Below, in pieces: positions 1-6,981 of a stretch of 52,454 bases of DNA (the first letter of the stretch is position 1; each line of letters starts with the position of its first letter). Source of the stretch: Blastocatellia bacterium (GTDB taxonomy: Bacteria > Acidobacteriota > Blastocatellia > HR10 > J050); assembly GCA_026985075.1 (NCBI GenBank), contig JALSQX010000036.1, positions 1 through 52,454 on the forward strand, written 5' to 3'. Below the pieces are notes generated by a model. That model saw nothing but the letters and a program-made list of their open reading frames with translations. It was not told where the DNA came from and ran no database searches. A program made the translations under genes and the position numbers.

Positions 1-2
1 CC

Positions 3-491
3 ATCGGCATCCCGCCGTTGCGCCAGCGGCCCGAGGATATCGGACCACTGGTCAAGCATTTTGTCCCCGTCTATGCGCGGAAGTATCGCAAGAGCGTCTC
101 CCGCATCTCGGAGGAGGCGCTGGAGCGTCTGCTGGCTCACGATTGGCCAGGCAATGTGCGCCAACTGCTCACCGTCCTGGAATGCGCCGTGGCCTGTGCT
201 GAAGATGATCAAGTCACTATCGGAATAGACGACCTGGGAGAGTGGCTCACGGCGAGCATGGAGAGGTCCCGCGGGGCCGGTCCCGCCGGTTCAGATGCCG
301 CTCGCCGACCAAGCCCGCTCATCGTTCCGAACATTCATCGGATGACATTAGAGGAGATCAAGGACTGGATCATCGAGGAGCGGCTCCGTCAGTATGGAGG
401 CAACGTGAGTCGAGCGGCCAGAAGTCTGGGTCTCAGTCGGGCCACGCTCCACGCCTGGATCAAGAAGCGAGCCACTGCCCCTCGAGAGTGA
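3..491 (+). CDS. Sigma-54-dependent activator, NtrC family (3' end only)
   Basis: The gene enters from the left edge; only the last ~162 codons are present and the reading frame is open from base 3. It begins inside the AAA+ domain at the conserved block IPPLRQRPEDI, continues with the sensor-2 motif WPGNVRQL, and ends in a Fis-type helix-turn-helix (NVSRAARSLGLSRATLHAWI). These are the hallmarks of bacterial enhancer-binding proteins, which contact sigma-54 RNA polymerase and remodel it using ATP. The GAFTGA loop and the signal-sensing domain lie outside the window. Downstream, after ~340 bp, are three tandem palindromes and a strong -24/-12 promoter, so this protein is the obvious candidate regulator of the secreted-protein locus that follows (inference). 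Confidence 0.93.
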   Translation: MGIPPLRQRPEDIGPLVKHFVPVYARKYRKSVSRISEEALERLLAHDWPGNVRQLLTVLECAVACAEDDQVTIGIDDLGEWLTASMERSRGAGPAGSDAARRPSPLIVPNIHRMTLEEIKDWIIEERLRQYGGNVSRAARSLGLSRATLHAWIKKRATAPRE

Positions 492-660
492 GACTCGTTC
501 TGGACGCTCCTGAGAGCGTGGAGATTCACCCGAGGAGGCGAAAGGAAGGCGTCGAAGGCTCCTGTGCGTTCCTCCCGAGCGTCACTTCTATCGGGGAGAC
601 GAGGAGGACTCCCTGGGGGACTCCTGTAGTGGCGGCGTGGAACATCCCTTGCTCCATATC

Positions 661-762
661 TCGGCGCCGCTCTGCGCCACAAAAACGCGCTCGAGGAGCG
701 CCAGATGCCCTCTTGCGCGGCATTGCCCCTGTGTTTCGGCGCCGCCCCATTCCACAAAAACG
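661..762 (+). repeat. Two-copy degenerate repeat, 75-bp period
   Basis: The core TCGGCGCCGC followed by CCACAAAAACG is seen at 661-687 and again at 736-762, offset exactly 75 bp. It contains the palindrome GGCGCC. The stretch 492-828 has no convincing gene; open frames across it lack ribosome sites and homology. It may be a decayed repeat or part of the control region of the following operon. Confidence 0.45.
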
Positions 763-828
763 AGCGGAACTCCCATTGGACTCGCGAACGTCGCTTTCTC
801 CGCACGACCCTCCCCGTCCGGGGAGCAG

Positions 829-887
829 TGTCAAAAGATGCGACGGGGATGTCAAAAATGGCGACACATGTGTCAAAAGAATTGACA
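829..887 (+). promoter_or_regulatory. Three tandem 17-bp palindromes (putative upstream activator sites)
   Basis: Three related sites lie at 829-845 (TGTCAAAAGATGCGACG), 850-866 (TGTCAAAAATGGCGACA) and 871-887 (TGTCAAAAGAATTGACA). The third is a perfect inverted repeat, TGTCAA-N5-TTGACA. Centre-to-centre distance is 21 bp both times, two helical turns, so all sites face the same side of the DNA. The last site is 90 bp upstream of a -24/-12 element. This is the classic layout for an enhancer-binding protein, and such a gene ends 340 bp upstream. Confidence 0.8.
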
Positions 888-976
888 GGGCCCGGTCATT
901 CGACAAGTCGTTCGCGATTCGCCCAATTCGCTCATACTCAATACGTTAGACACGCTGAGCGCAGATTGCGCGAGTT

Positions 977-992
977 TGGCACAGAGTTTGCA
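977..992 (+). promoter_or_regulatory. Sigma-54 (-24/-12) promoter
   Basis: TGGCACAGAGTTTGCA matches the consensus TGGCACG-N4-TTGCW at all positions but one, with invariant GG and GC at correct spacing. The expected start near 1003 leaves a short leader, AGGAG at 1016-1020, then the ATG at 1029. It sits downstream of three activator-like palindromes. Confidence 0.85.
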
Positions 993-1028
993 CAAGTGAG
1001 CGGGAGTATGCCGATAGGAGCCAACGGA

Positions 1029-2054
1029 ATGATGAACATCCGTGACTACCTGATCATCATCTTCTCGGCTGGCCTGGCGGCGCTCAGCGTGACCGGAGTG
1101 ACCGTCAGGGGGATGCCCTCCCAACTCCGACTGGCCAAATCCCAAATCATCCTGGGAACCAACTCTCATCCTTTCTCCTTCCCCGAAACATTTGCCGTAG
1201 ATCGTGCGGGCAATATTTACGTGGCCGATGCGGACCGGGCAACGATCTTCAAGTTTGACGCTCGGGGGAAACTCCTCTGGAAGCTGGCTGGCGTACCGTC
1301 TGGTGAGAACCGATTCCGGGGCATCGCCGACCTCACTGTCGATGCCCAGGATCGCGTGTGGGTTCTGGAAGGATTCCGCTCGGTGGTGCATGCCTTCACG
1401 CCGTCCGGTCGGCATCTGCGTTCGATCCATTTGAGGCATATTGTCCGAAGGATCGCCGTCAATCGTCGCGGGGAGATCATCGCCAACTCCAGCGGTCCTC
1501 ATCTTTTCGATGTCTACTCGCCCGGGGGTCGCTATCTCCGCAGTTTCGGGCGAAGGCGCGAATATGCCAGCCGCGAGGCGGACTACGAACTCAACACCGG
1601 TCATCTGGCTATAGGGCCCAACGATGAAGTGTATTTCAGCTTTTTCTACCCGCCGCGGATTCGCGCCTATCAGGGTGACGGTCTTTTGCAGTGGGAGACG
1701 GCGATCTCTTTTGATCGGCCATTACCTGAGCCGCGCATCTCCCAGACGAGGCAGGGCGGGAATATAGCCATTTCGTTCAATTATCATCTGGCCTCATTGG
1801 ACCTGGATGTGGATGAGGCGGGGCGGATCTACTGCCTGGTTGCCGGACGGCCCAGGGTTATTGCTCTGACGCAAGGCAGCGATCGAGTGGACATTTTCTC
1901 CCCGGGAGGGGAGCGTCTCGGTTCCTTGAGGCTTCCGGCCCGCTTTCATCGGCTGGCTGTGCGGCAGGATTACCTGTACCTGCTGGCTAATCGGAAGCCC
2001 ATTCGACTTGAACGATTCTCCCTCACGGGAGGGATGGGACCGACTGCTCCGTAA
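1029..2054 (+). CDS. Secreted 6-bladed beta-propeller (NHL-like) protein
   Basis: This 341-residue protein begins at ATG 1029, chosen because AGGAG lies 8 bases upstream and an N-terminal membrane/signal segment (IIIFSAGLAALSVTGV) follows; longer open-frame extensions upstream cross the promoter. The body holds repeated propeller blades with turns such as VDRAGNIYVADADR, VDAQDRVWVLEGF and VDEAGRIYCLVAG, typical of NHL/6-bladed propellers. No catalytic residues are recognised, so it is probably an extracytoplasmic scaffold or binding protein. It is the first gene after the sigma-54 promoter and is followed 24 bp later by a small cysteine-rich peptide gene. A second propeller gene follows at 2441. 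Confidence 0.85.
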   Translation: MMNIRDYLIIIFSAGLAALSVTGVTVRGMPSQLRLAKSQIILGTNSHPFSFPETFAVDRAGNIYVADADRATIFKFDARGKLLWKLAGVPSGENRFRGIADLTVDAQDRVWVLEGFRSVVHAFTPSGRHLRSIHLRHIVRRIAVNRRGEIIANSSGPHLFDVYSPGGRYLRSFGRRREYASREADYELNTGHLAIGPNDEVYFSFFYPPRIRAYQGDGLLQWETAISFDRPLPEPRISQTRQGGNIAISFNYHLASLDLDVDEAGRIYCLVAGRPRVIALTQGSDRVDIFSPGGERLGSLRLPARFHRLAVRQDYLYLLANRKPIRLERFSLTGGMGPTAP

Positions 2055-2078
2055 GGAGGAGCAACTTCACAACCTTCG

Positions 2079-2429
2079 ATGAGAAAGAAGAAGGCGACCT
2101 CCTTGCTTCTTCTGATGCTTGGTTTGATGGTGACGATTCCCTCCAACCGGGCATTGTCATTCAGGAGCAGCGAGAACTGGAGGGGAGTAACGGTTCCTCC
2201 TCATACTGGAACTATTGCTGCTGCCCAGTTGGACTGCCACTGGCCGTTACGGGCCGGATACGCCTGTTCGGATGGCTTTGCGTGCTATGATCAGTGGTGC
2301 GAGCGCAGCCCCTGGCCTTCTGATTGTGCGTGTCACTCTGCGGTGCCGTGCTTGTGTTGCGATTTCACGACGGGGCTCTGCTATGAAACCTACATTACTC
2401 AGTGTGAACCTCTTCCCTGTGTATTTTGA
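2079..2429 (+). CDS. Small secreted cysteine-rich protein (12 Cys)
   Basis: The 116-residue product has a basic start (MRKKKATS), a leucine-rich hydrophobic core and a probable signal cleavage near residues 25-28. The mature part carries 12 cysteines, including C-x-C and CLCC motifs, suggesting a disulfide-rich extracellular peptide. AGGAGG at 2054-2059 is rather far (19 bases) from the ATG. I do not recognise a family. It lies between two beta-propeller genes in the sigma-54-driven locus, a pairing that recurs with the next cysteine-rich gene. Function unknown; a secreted toxin, signal or structural peptide are all possible. Confidence 0.75.
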   Translation: MRKKKATSLLLLMLGLMVTIPSNRALSFRSSENWRGVTVPPHTGTIAAAQLDCHWPLRAGYACSDGFACYDQWCERSPWPSDCACHSAVPCLCCDFTTGLCYETYITQCEPLPCVF

Positions 2430-2440
2430 CGAGGAGGTGC

Positions 2441-3583
2441 ATGATGATGAGACGATTCACCAGCGCGATAGTTGTGATCCTTTTCGCCACGAGTTGGAGT
2501 CTGGCCGGGACAGAGACGCTCACGCCCGTGCTCCGGGTCACGTTGGGGGCCAAGACGAAGAATGTCTTCAGAGCCGTCCTCGGCCAGGATGGGAACGTCT
2601 ACCTGGTGGAGATCCAGCGAGAGCGAGGTCGCCTCACCGGCCCGGGAACGCTCCGCGTCTTCGACCGCTCGGGGCGCAAGCTGAGGGAATTCACCAGCCC
2701 CGATCTCATCCTCCCCGTCGTCGGCGTGGATGCCGATGGCACGATCTACTATCCCTCGTTCGAACCGACCGCCGAGGGAGAGTGCAGCCTCATTCGCGTT
2801 CTCTCGCCGGATTTCCGGCCACTCGGCGTCATCTTGACGCCGTGGACCAAGGTCGAACGGATTTTGCCCACCGCCGATCGCCTCTATCTGATTGCCCTCC
2901 GCGGAGAGCGGAAAGAAGCCATCGATGGGCACCTGGTGCACGTCTACACCAAAGAGGGACGATTCCTCACCGCCTTCGCCCGTTGGGATGAGCGCATCCT
3001 CTCGCTCGATGAGCGCATCAATGCAGCTCTCTATTCCTCGGTGGTCATCGATGGCGCTCGTCATCAGGTCGTCTTCTGTCGCCAGAACGAGTTCGCGCCC
3101 GAGGTTTACGACCTGGATGGACATCTGAAACGACGTGCACCCAACTTGCTGCAACACGAGGCCGATGTGGCGGTCAAGGTGCGGGGCGTGTATATCCTCG
3201 GCGATTGGCTCCTGTTCGATGTCGCGCGGCTGGACGCCAGTGGGCGACCGAGAACCGAGCTGTACCTGGTTGATCCCGCGACGATGGACATCATTCGGGT
3301 GATGGACGTCCCCGGCCAATGGGGACAATTGGTGGGCGTTGATCAACGAGGCTATCTCTACTTCTTCAGTCATCGTCAGCAACTGGAACTGCTCGTCGCC
3401 CACCTCTCGCCCGAACCGATTCGACCACATGAGGGTTCGGCACCAAAGGCGGAGAAGCCCGTTGAGCGGGCCACAAAGCTGGCCGGTGAAAACTTGATGT
3501 TGGATGATGAGCAGGAAAAATCTCCTGGTGCAACCGGCTCGTTCCCGAGTCAGGGTGACAGCCGCCAGAAGGAGGCCGTATGA
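2441..3583 (+). CDS. Secreted 6-bladed beta-propeller protein with C-terminal tail
   Basis: About 380 residues. ATGs at 2441, 2444 and 2447 all follow GAGGAGGTG; the last gives the best spacing and a clean signal peptide (RRFTSAIVVILFATSWSLAG). Blade-like segments include LGQDGNVYLVEIQRE, VDADGTIYYPSF and VDQRGYLYFFSHRQQ. The last ~55 residues are polar and low complexity, probably disordered. The gene overlaps the next one by 4 bases. A 226-bp segment (3176-3401) is copied almost exactly at 6558-6783, where it forms a truncated derivative. Confidence 0.85.
   Translation: MMMRRFTSAIVVILFATSWSLAGTETLTPVLRVTLGAKTKNVFRAVLGQDGNVYLVEIQRERGRLTGPGTLRVFDRSGRKLREFTSPDLILPVVGVDADGTIYYPSFEPTAEGECSLIRVLSPDFRPLGVILTPWTKVERILPTADRLYLIALRGERKEAIDGHLVHVYTKEGRFLTAFARWDERILSLDERINAALYSSVVIDGARHQVVFCRQNEFAPEVYDLDGHLKRRAPNLLQHEADVAVKVRGVYILGDWLLFDVARLDASGRPRTELYLVDPATMDIIRVMDVPGQWGQLVGVDQRGYLYFFSHRQQLELLVAHLSPEPIRPHEGSAPKAEKPVERATKLAGENLMLDDEQEKSPGATGSFPSQGDSRQKEAV
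3176..3401 (+). repeat. 226-bp direct repeat, copy 1
   Basis: This part of the second beta-propeller gene is repeated in the same orientation at 6558-6783. I count two mismatches, GGGCGTTGATC against GGGGGTCGATC, in 226 bp. The near-identity points to recent duplication or gene conversion. Confidence 0.9.
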
Positions 3584-4179
3584 TCAAACAACTATGGCGA
3601 GGGCTCCTCTTGTTGGCTTTGAAGGCAACGAGTTCTCAGACCCTGAAGCGTGTTGTCTGGCAAATGGGTCTGGCTATACTTGTGTACTGTGGTGGGCCTT
3701 TTGATGCGAGTCCGGACTCGGTAGGGAATGTTTACGCTCATCCCATTTCTTCCTGTCGCAATTACCGTTGGACAACCTCACCCACGATGAGTGCGTCCAG
3801 GAACTCACACACACATCACAATAGGTTCTCAAAGGCGGCCAGTGCTACTGAGGTTTGTCAGATCATCCCACCAATATTCGGGCCACTGGAATGCGATTTA
3901 TCAACGGTCATCATCGTCTTTCCAGACTGTCCGGAACTCATGCGATGTATCGATCGGTGTACCTCTGATGCCGAAGACGATGTTCGAAGCCTTCAGAATA
4001 CCGTAGAAGCGAATATCGTTCAAGGGTGTCTGGCCTGTTGCTTTCTGGAGGATCCGGTGCTCGCGGCAACTTGTTGTGCCGCCGTTATAGCGACTCAGAT
4101 CAACTTTTTTCAGAGTGAATGCAGAAGGATCCAGCTAGACATGGATCTCTGTATTGAACGGTGTTCCTGTGGAGAATGA
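3580..4179 (+). CDS. Secreted cysteine-rich protein
   Basis: A 199-residue protein whose ATG overlaps the preceding stop (ATGA), implying translational coupling. The N-terminus contains a hydrophobic stretch (VVWQMGLAILVYCGG) that could serve as a signal or anchor. The mature region holds about 15 cysteines, many as pairs or spaced motifs (CIDRC, CLACC, ATCC, CIERCSC), so extensive disulfide bonding or metal binding is likely. No known family was recognised. Its position directly after a beta-propeller gene repeats the propeller/cysteine-rich-peptide pairing seen at 1029-2429. Confidence 0.75.
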   Translation: MIKQLWRGLLLLALKATSSQTLKRVVWQMGLAILVYCGGPFDASPDSVGNVYAHPISSCRNYRWTTSPTMSASRNSHTHHNRFSKAASATEVCQIIPPIFGPLECDLSTVIIVFPDCPELMRCIDRCTSDAEDDVRSLQNTVEANIVQGCLACCFLEDPVLAATCCAAVIATQINFFQSECRRIQLDMDLCIERCSCGE

Positions 4180-4330
4180 TCGCCATGGGAGCTTCATTGG
4201 CCCATAGTCATGTGAAGGATCATTGCCACTCCAAGCTGGAAGGGTGCGAGCGATTAAGGCAACATCTAGCCGGGTCGGCGAGGACTCGCGCCCCACGGAC
4301 ACAGGCATTATACGCGATGGGAGGTGAGCG

Positions 4331-5080
4331 ATGAATCGATATAGGTTGATGGTTACTTACTTCGTCGTCCCACTACTGTTTCTTCTCGCGATTTCTTTAC
4401 TCGCTCGGAGTCAGCGCGAACCGACGGCGTTGCTCCGGGAGATCGAAGCGCATCGACAGCGCATCCAGGATGTGCTCCTGGAAGGCGTGCTCATCACGGA
4501 GACGAAGCATCAGGGTGTCATCAAGCGCGTCGAACGCCCCTTCGTGGCAGCATTCAAACGACCCAACCGGTTCCGCTTCGAGATCAAAGGCGAAGCCTCC
4601 GTGCTCATGGTGTCCGATGGCGACTGGATGTGGACGTTTCGTGGGAGAAGCCAAACGTATACCCAGAGGCCGGCTCCCACTCACCTTCCGGCGTTCGACC
4701 ACTGGATGGGTCTGCCCATTCCCCTTCAGATCAGAAGCGTCCCGGTCCTCATCGTGCCCACGGCGGATGTGATTCACAGCATCACACTGGTCGGTCGGGA
4801 GTCTCTGCACCTCTGGTCGGGAGAGGACGTTCTTTGCTCTCTCCTCACTGCTCAGATGAATCAGGAGATGCTGAGCGGATACGATCGTGGGCGGGTGAAG
4901 GTATGGGTTGGCGTCCGGGATTTCATCCCCTGGAAGATCGAGAGTACGTTCGGCTCGGCGTCATCCGATCAGCGGGAGAGCCGAGTGACTCTGGCCATCA
5001 CCTCGGTGAAGGTCGATGAGGGGCTTCCCGATGCCATGTTCGCGTTCGCGCCTCCACCAGAGGCTCAATTGGTGCAGTGA
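4331..5080 (+). CDS. LolA-like secreted protein
   Basis: A 249-residue protein with an N-terminal signal or anchor (YFVVPLLFLLAISLLA) and the half-barrel pattern of LolA/LppX-like proteins: an amphipathic helix (LLREIEAHRQRIQDVLLEG), then strands with PFVAAFKRPNRFRFEI and VLMVSDGDWMWTFRG, and a C-terminal VKVWVGVRDFIPWKIES. This family usually holds lipid or lipoprotein acyl chains at the outer membrane or periplasm. GGGAGGTG before ATG 4331 supports the start. It sits among secreted cysteine-rich peptides and may carry or sense a lipid-like ligand for that locus (inference). It is not the housekeeping LolA. Confidence 0.7.
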   Translation: MNRYRLMVTYFVVPLLFLLAISLLARSQREPTALLREIEAHRQRIQDVLLEGVLITETKHQGVIKRVERPFVAAFKRPNRFRFEIKGEASVLMVSDGDWMWTFRGRSQTYTQRPAPTHLPAFDHWMGLPIPLQIRSVPVLIVPTADVIHSITLVGRESLHLWSGEDVLCSLLTAQMNQEMLSGYDRGRVKVWVGVRDFIPWKIESTFGSASSDQRESRVTLAITSVKVDEGLPDAMFAFAPPPEAQLVQ

Positions 5081-5200
5081 GCCGCTTGCCAGAGCGTGAG
5101 CTCAACGCGATGGTGAATCGTGGACGCCGTCCATGGGCTTTTGCACAGGCTGTTCCGGGAGTGAGGCATATATGGAGAAACGTCAGGGAGGTGATGGACG

Positions 5201-5383
5201 ATGAAGCGTACGATACTGACGATGATGCTCCTACTGCTCCTGCTTTTTCTACCTCACACAGTCAATCTGAGCTGTCCGCTGGTTGAATCGTGCGCCGAGT
5301 ATGATGGCGTCACGTGCTGCCAATGGTTTTTCTGGACGGAAACGCAGGGTTGGGTTGAGGCGTCTTGTCCAACCTGGGAGTAG
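5201..5383 (+). CDS. Short secreted cysteine-rich peptide
   Basis: A 60-residue peptide with GGGAGGTG ahead of ATG 5201. Residues 1-22 form a strong signal peptide (MKRTILTMM followed by a run of leucines). The mature ~37 residues have five cysteines and end in W-x4-C-x2-W-E. The peptide at 27662 ends similarly (W-x3-C-x2-W-T), and each peptide gene is followed by a gene for a related secreted partner (5648 and 27990). This suggests a duplicated two-gene module. Activity unknown. Confidence 0.72.
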   Translation: MKRTILTMMLLLLLLFLPHTVNLSCPLVESCAEYDGVTCCQWFFWTETQGWVEASCPTWE

Positions 5384-5469
5384 CCATTGGCTCGCGCCGG
5401 AATCGCTCACCGGCTGATGTCCACAATGATGGATGCCAAGAGGCACGGGCCAGTAGATTCACTGATGGA

Positions 5470-5545
5470 TGCAAGATGCGTGATTTGTCTCTCTTCGGTA
5501 AGGAGTCACTCATGGCCTGGCGAGCCACACCGAGGAGATGAAAAA
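5470..5545 (+). repeat. Dispersed repeat element, copy A (partial)
   Basis: Contains AAGGAGTCACTCATGGCCT, GAGCCACACCGAGG and GATGAAAA, the same ordered blocks found near 26.7, 33.3, 48.6 and 52.1 kb. The hairpin core (GCGCAAGCTG...) is degenerate here. It lies between the short peptide gene and the secreted partner gene, in a gene-free gap. Confidence 0.55.
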
Positions 5546-5647
5546 AATTGAGGAGATACCGATGACCATGGAGGCGACGGATGGAGGCCGATCAGCCAGG
5601 GGTTGAATCTGCGTCCATCTGCACCCCTTATTGAAGGAGGTGACGAA

Positions 5648-6430
5648 ATGAGAAGTGTGCCATTTCGTTTCACAGTCACATCGTTGCTCGTTCTCTTCGC
5701 CCCCTTGGGTGAGATCACCGAGCTACAGGCACAAGATCTCCCCCCCATGACCCCAGCCATTGATCGAGAAGGTGGTCAGGGGCACGTCGTCACGGCGTCG
5801 AACGCCGCACAGGAAGCCCCCGTCAGGGCTCAGGTTGAGGTCCTCCTGGGCAAACGCACCTATGGAGATGGATTCATGACGCTCACCAATGTGAGTGATG
5901 ATCCCATCCTCGCCGTACGCGGCGTCTGGGAGTTCGGCGTCCGCGATGGCGGATTTGTTCCCCGCGGATGGAATTTTGGAGGCGCGAGCTTCATTCCGAA
6001 AGGGGGATGGAAACCGGGAGAAGAGGTCACCGTACCGATACTCGCACCTCCCGGTTTCATCGTCGGCGAGCCACACGAACTCCACCATGTCGCCGTCCGG
6101 ATCACGGGAGTGGTCTTCATAGACGGGAGCCGCTGGGGCGAGGAGGGCGACCTCGTCTATAGCCGGTTGGAACGGGAGATCGCCGAGATGCGCGTCATCG
6201 CCGAGCGGTTGCGCGAGGGATGTCAGAGATTGCCCGCCCAGATGATCGCCGATCAACTGAGCGCCACTCAAACGACTGGAGGATCTGGCCTGTACGGGCT
6301 CTTCCCCGGCATGAGGTATCGCATCCTGTTCCGAAAGATGCTGCTTGATGAGCAGGGCATGTTGCGGTCTGATGCCGTAGACGTGCTGAATCGGGTGATC
6401 GCGGCACTGAAAGACCCATTCGCTCGCTAA
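5648..6430 (+). CDS. Secreted protein, partner of cysteine-rich peptide (unknown family)
   Basis: A 260-residue protein; ATG 5648 follows AGGAGGTGACGAA and starts a signal peptide (FRFTVTSLLVLFAPLGE...LQAQ). A beta-rich middle domain contains MTLTNVSDDPILAVRGVWEF and VAVRITGVVFIDGSRWGEEG. A helical C-terminal domain follows and ends LFRKMLLDEQGMLRSDAVDVLNRVIAALKDPF. The product of 27990-28667 shares this plan: NVSDHPVAAIEGTF, VTVTGIVFADGSTWG, VVLRKRLLDEDGRL...VKQLIADVESPF. Each is preceded by a small cysteine-rich peptide gene. The fold resembles an Ig-like sandwich (inference); no function is known. Confidence 0.8.
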   Translation: MRSVPFRFTVTSLLVLFAPLGEITELQAQDLPPMTPAIDREGGQGHVVTASNAAQEAPVRAQVEVLLGKRTYGDGFMTLTNVSDDPILAVRGVWEFGVRDGGFVPRGWNFGGASFIPKGGWKPGEEVTVPILAPPGFIVGEPHELHHVAVRITGVVFIDGSRWGEEGDLVYSRLEREIAEMRVIAERLREGCQRLPAQMIADQLSATQTTGGSGLYGLFPGMRYRILFRKMLLDEQGMLRSDAVDVLNRVIAALKDPFAR

Positions 6431-6491
6431 TTCGGATGAGTCCAACGAGAGATCCCCGACGGTCTGTTAAGGGAAGCGTGGTAATGAGACG

Positions 6492-6800
6492 ATGAGCGAG
6501 TCTGAGCGTATTGAGGCCCCCCGGTCTCGTTGGAACGGAGCCGCTCACGCCTGTGCTAAGGTGCGGGGCGTGTATATCCTCGGCGATTGGCTCCTGTTCG
6601 ATGTCGCGCGGCTGGACGCCAGTGGGCGACCGAGAACCGAGCTGTACCTGGTTGATCCCGCGACGATGGACATCATTCGGGTGATGGACGTCCCCGGCCA
6701 ATGGGGACAATTGGTGGGGGTCGATCAACGAGGCTATCTCTACTTCTTCAGTCATCGTCAGCAACTGGAACTGCTCGTCGCCCGACTTGCCCATCCGTAG
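6492..6800 (+). pseudogene. Internally deleted copy of the beta-propeller gene at 2441
   Basis: The open frame of 102 codons consists mainly of a 226-bp segment copied from 3176-3401 with two mismatches, joined to a short stretch resembling the start of the mature donor protein (CTCACGCC-GTGCT in both). The signal peptide and most blades are missing. It reads as an internal-deletion derivative of a duplicated gene. If translated it would give a cytoplasmic 1-2 blade fragment. Confidence 0.75.
6558..6783 (+). repeat. 226-bp direct repeat, copy 2
   Basis: Second copy of the segment at 3176-3401, same orientation, two mismatches. Its left junction lies immediately after a short region similar to the 5' end of the donor gene, consistent with deletion inside a full-length duplicate. 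Confidence 0.9.
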
Positions 6801-6981
6801 GCGATTCCAATAGCACACAGATGAACACAGAAAAAGCGAGATTCTCACAGATCGACCACGAAGACAAGCGGGGTCCATCTCGCTCCCCACCGTGGAAATC
6901 CATGGACCATTAACCATAGAAGCGGCAGGATCACCACAGACAATTGTGGGTTATAATTGAGGCTCGGGAGATGACCGGGTT

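Noticed and set aside
242-949. Open frames of 80-235 codons on both strands across 242-949
   Set aside because: They overlap the activator gene and the promoter/repeat region, have no ribosome sites, and read as arginine/serine-rich out-of-frame translation.
5077-5286. Open frame overlapping the end of the LolA-like gene and the short peptide gene
   Set aside because: No ribosome site; overlaps a better-supported signal-peptide-bearing frame at 5201.
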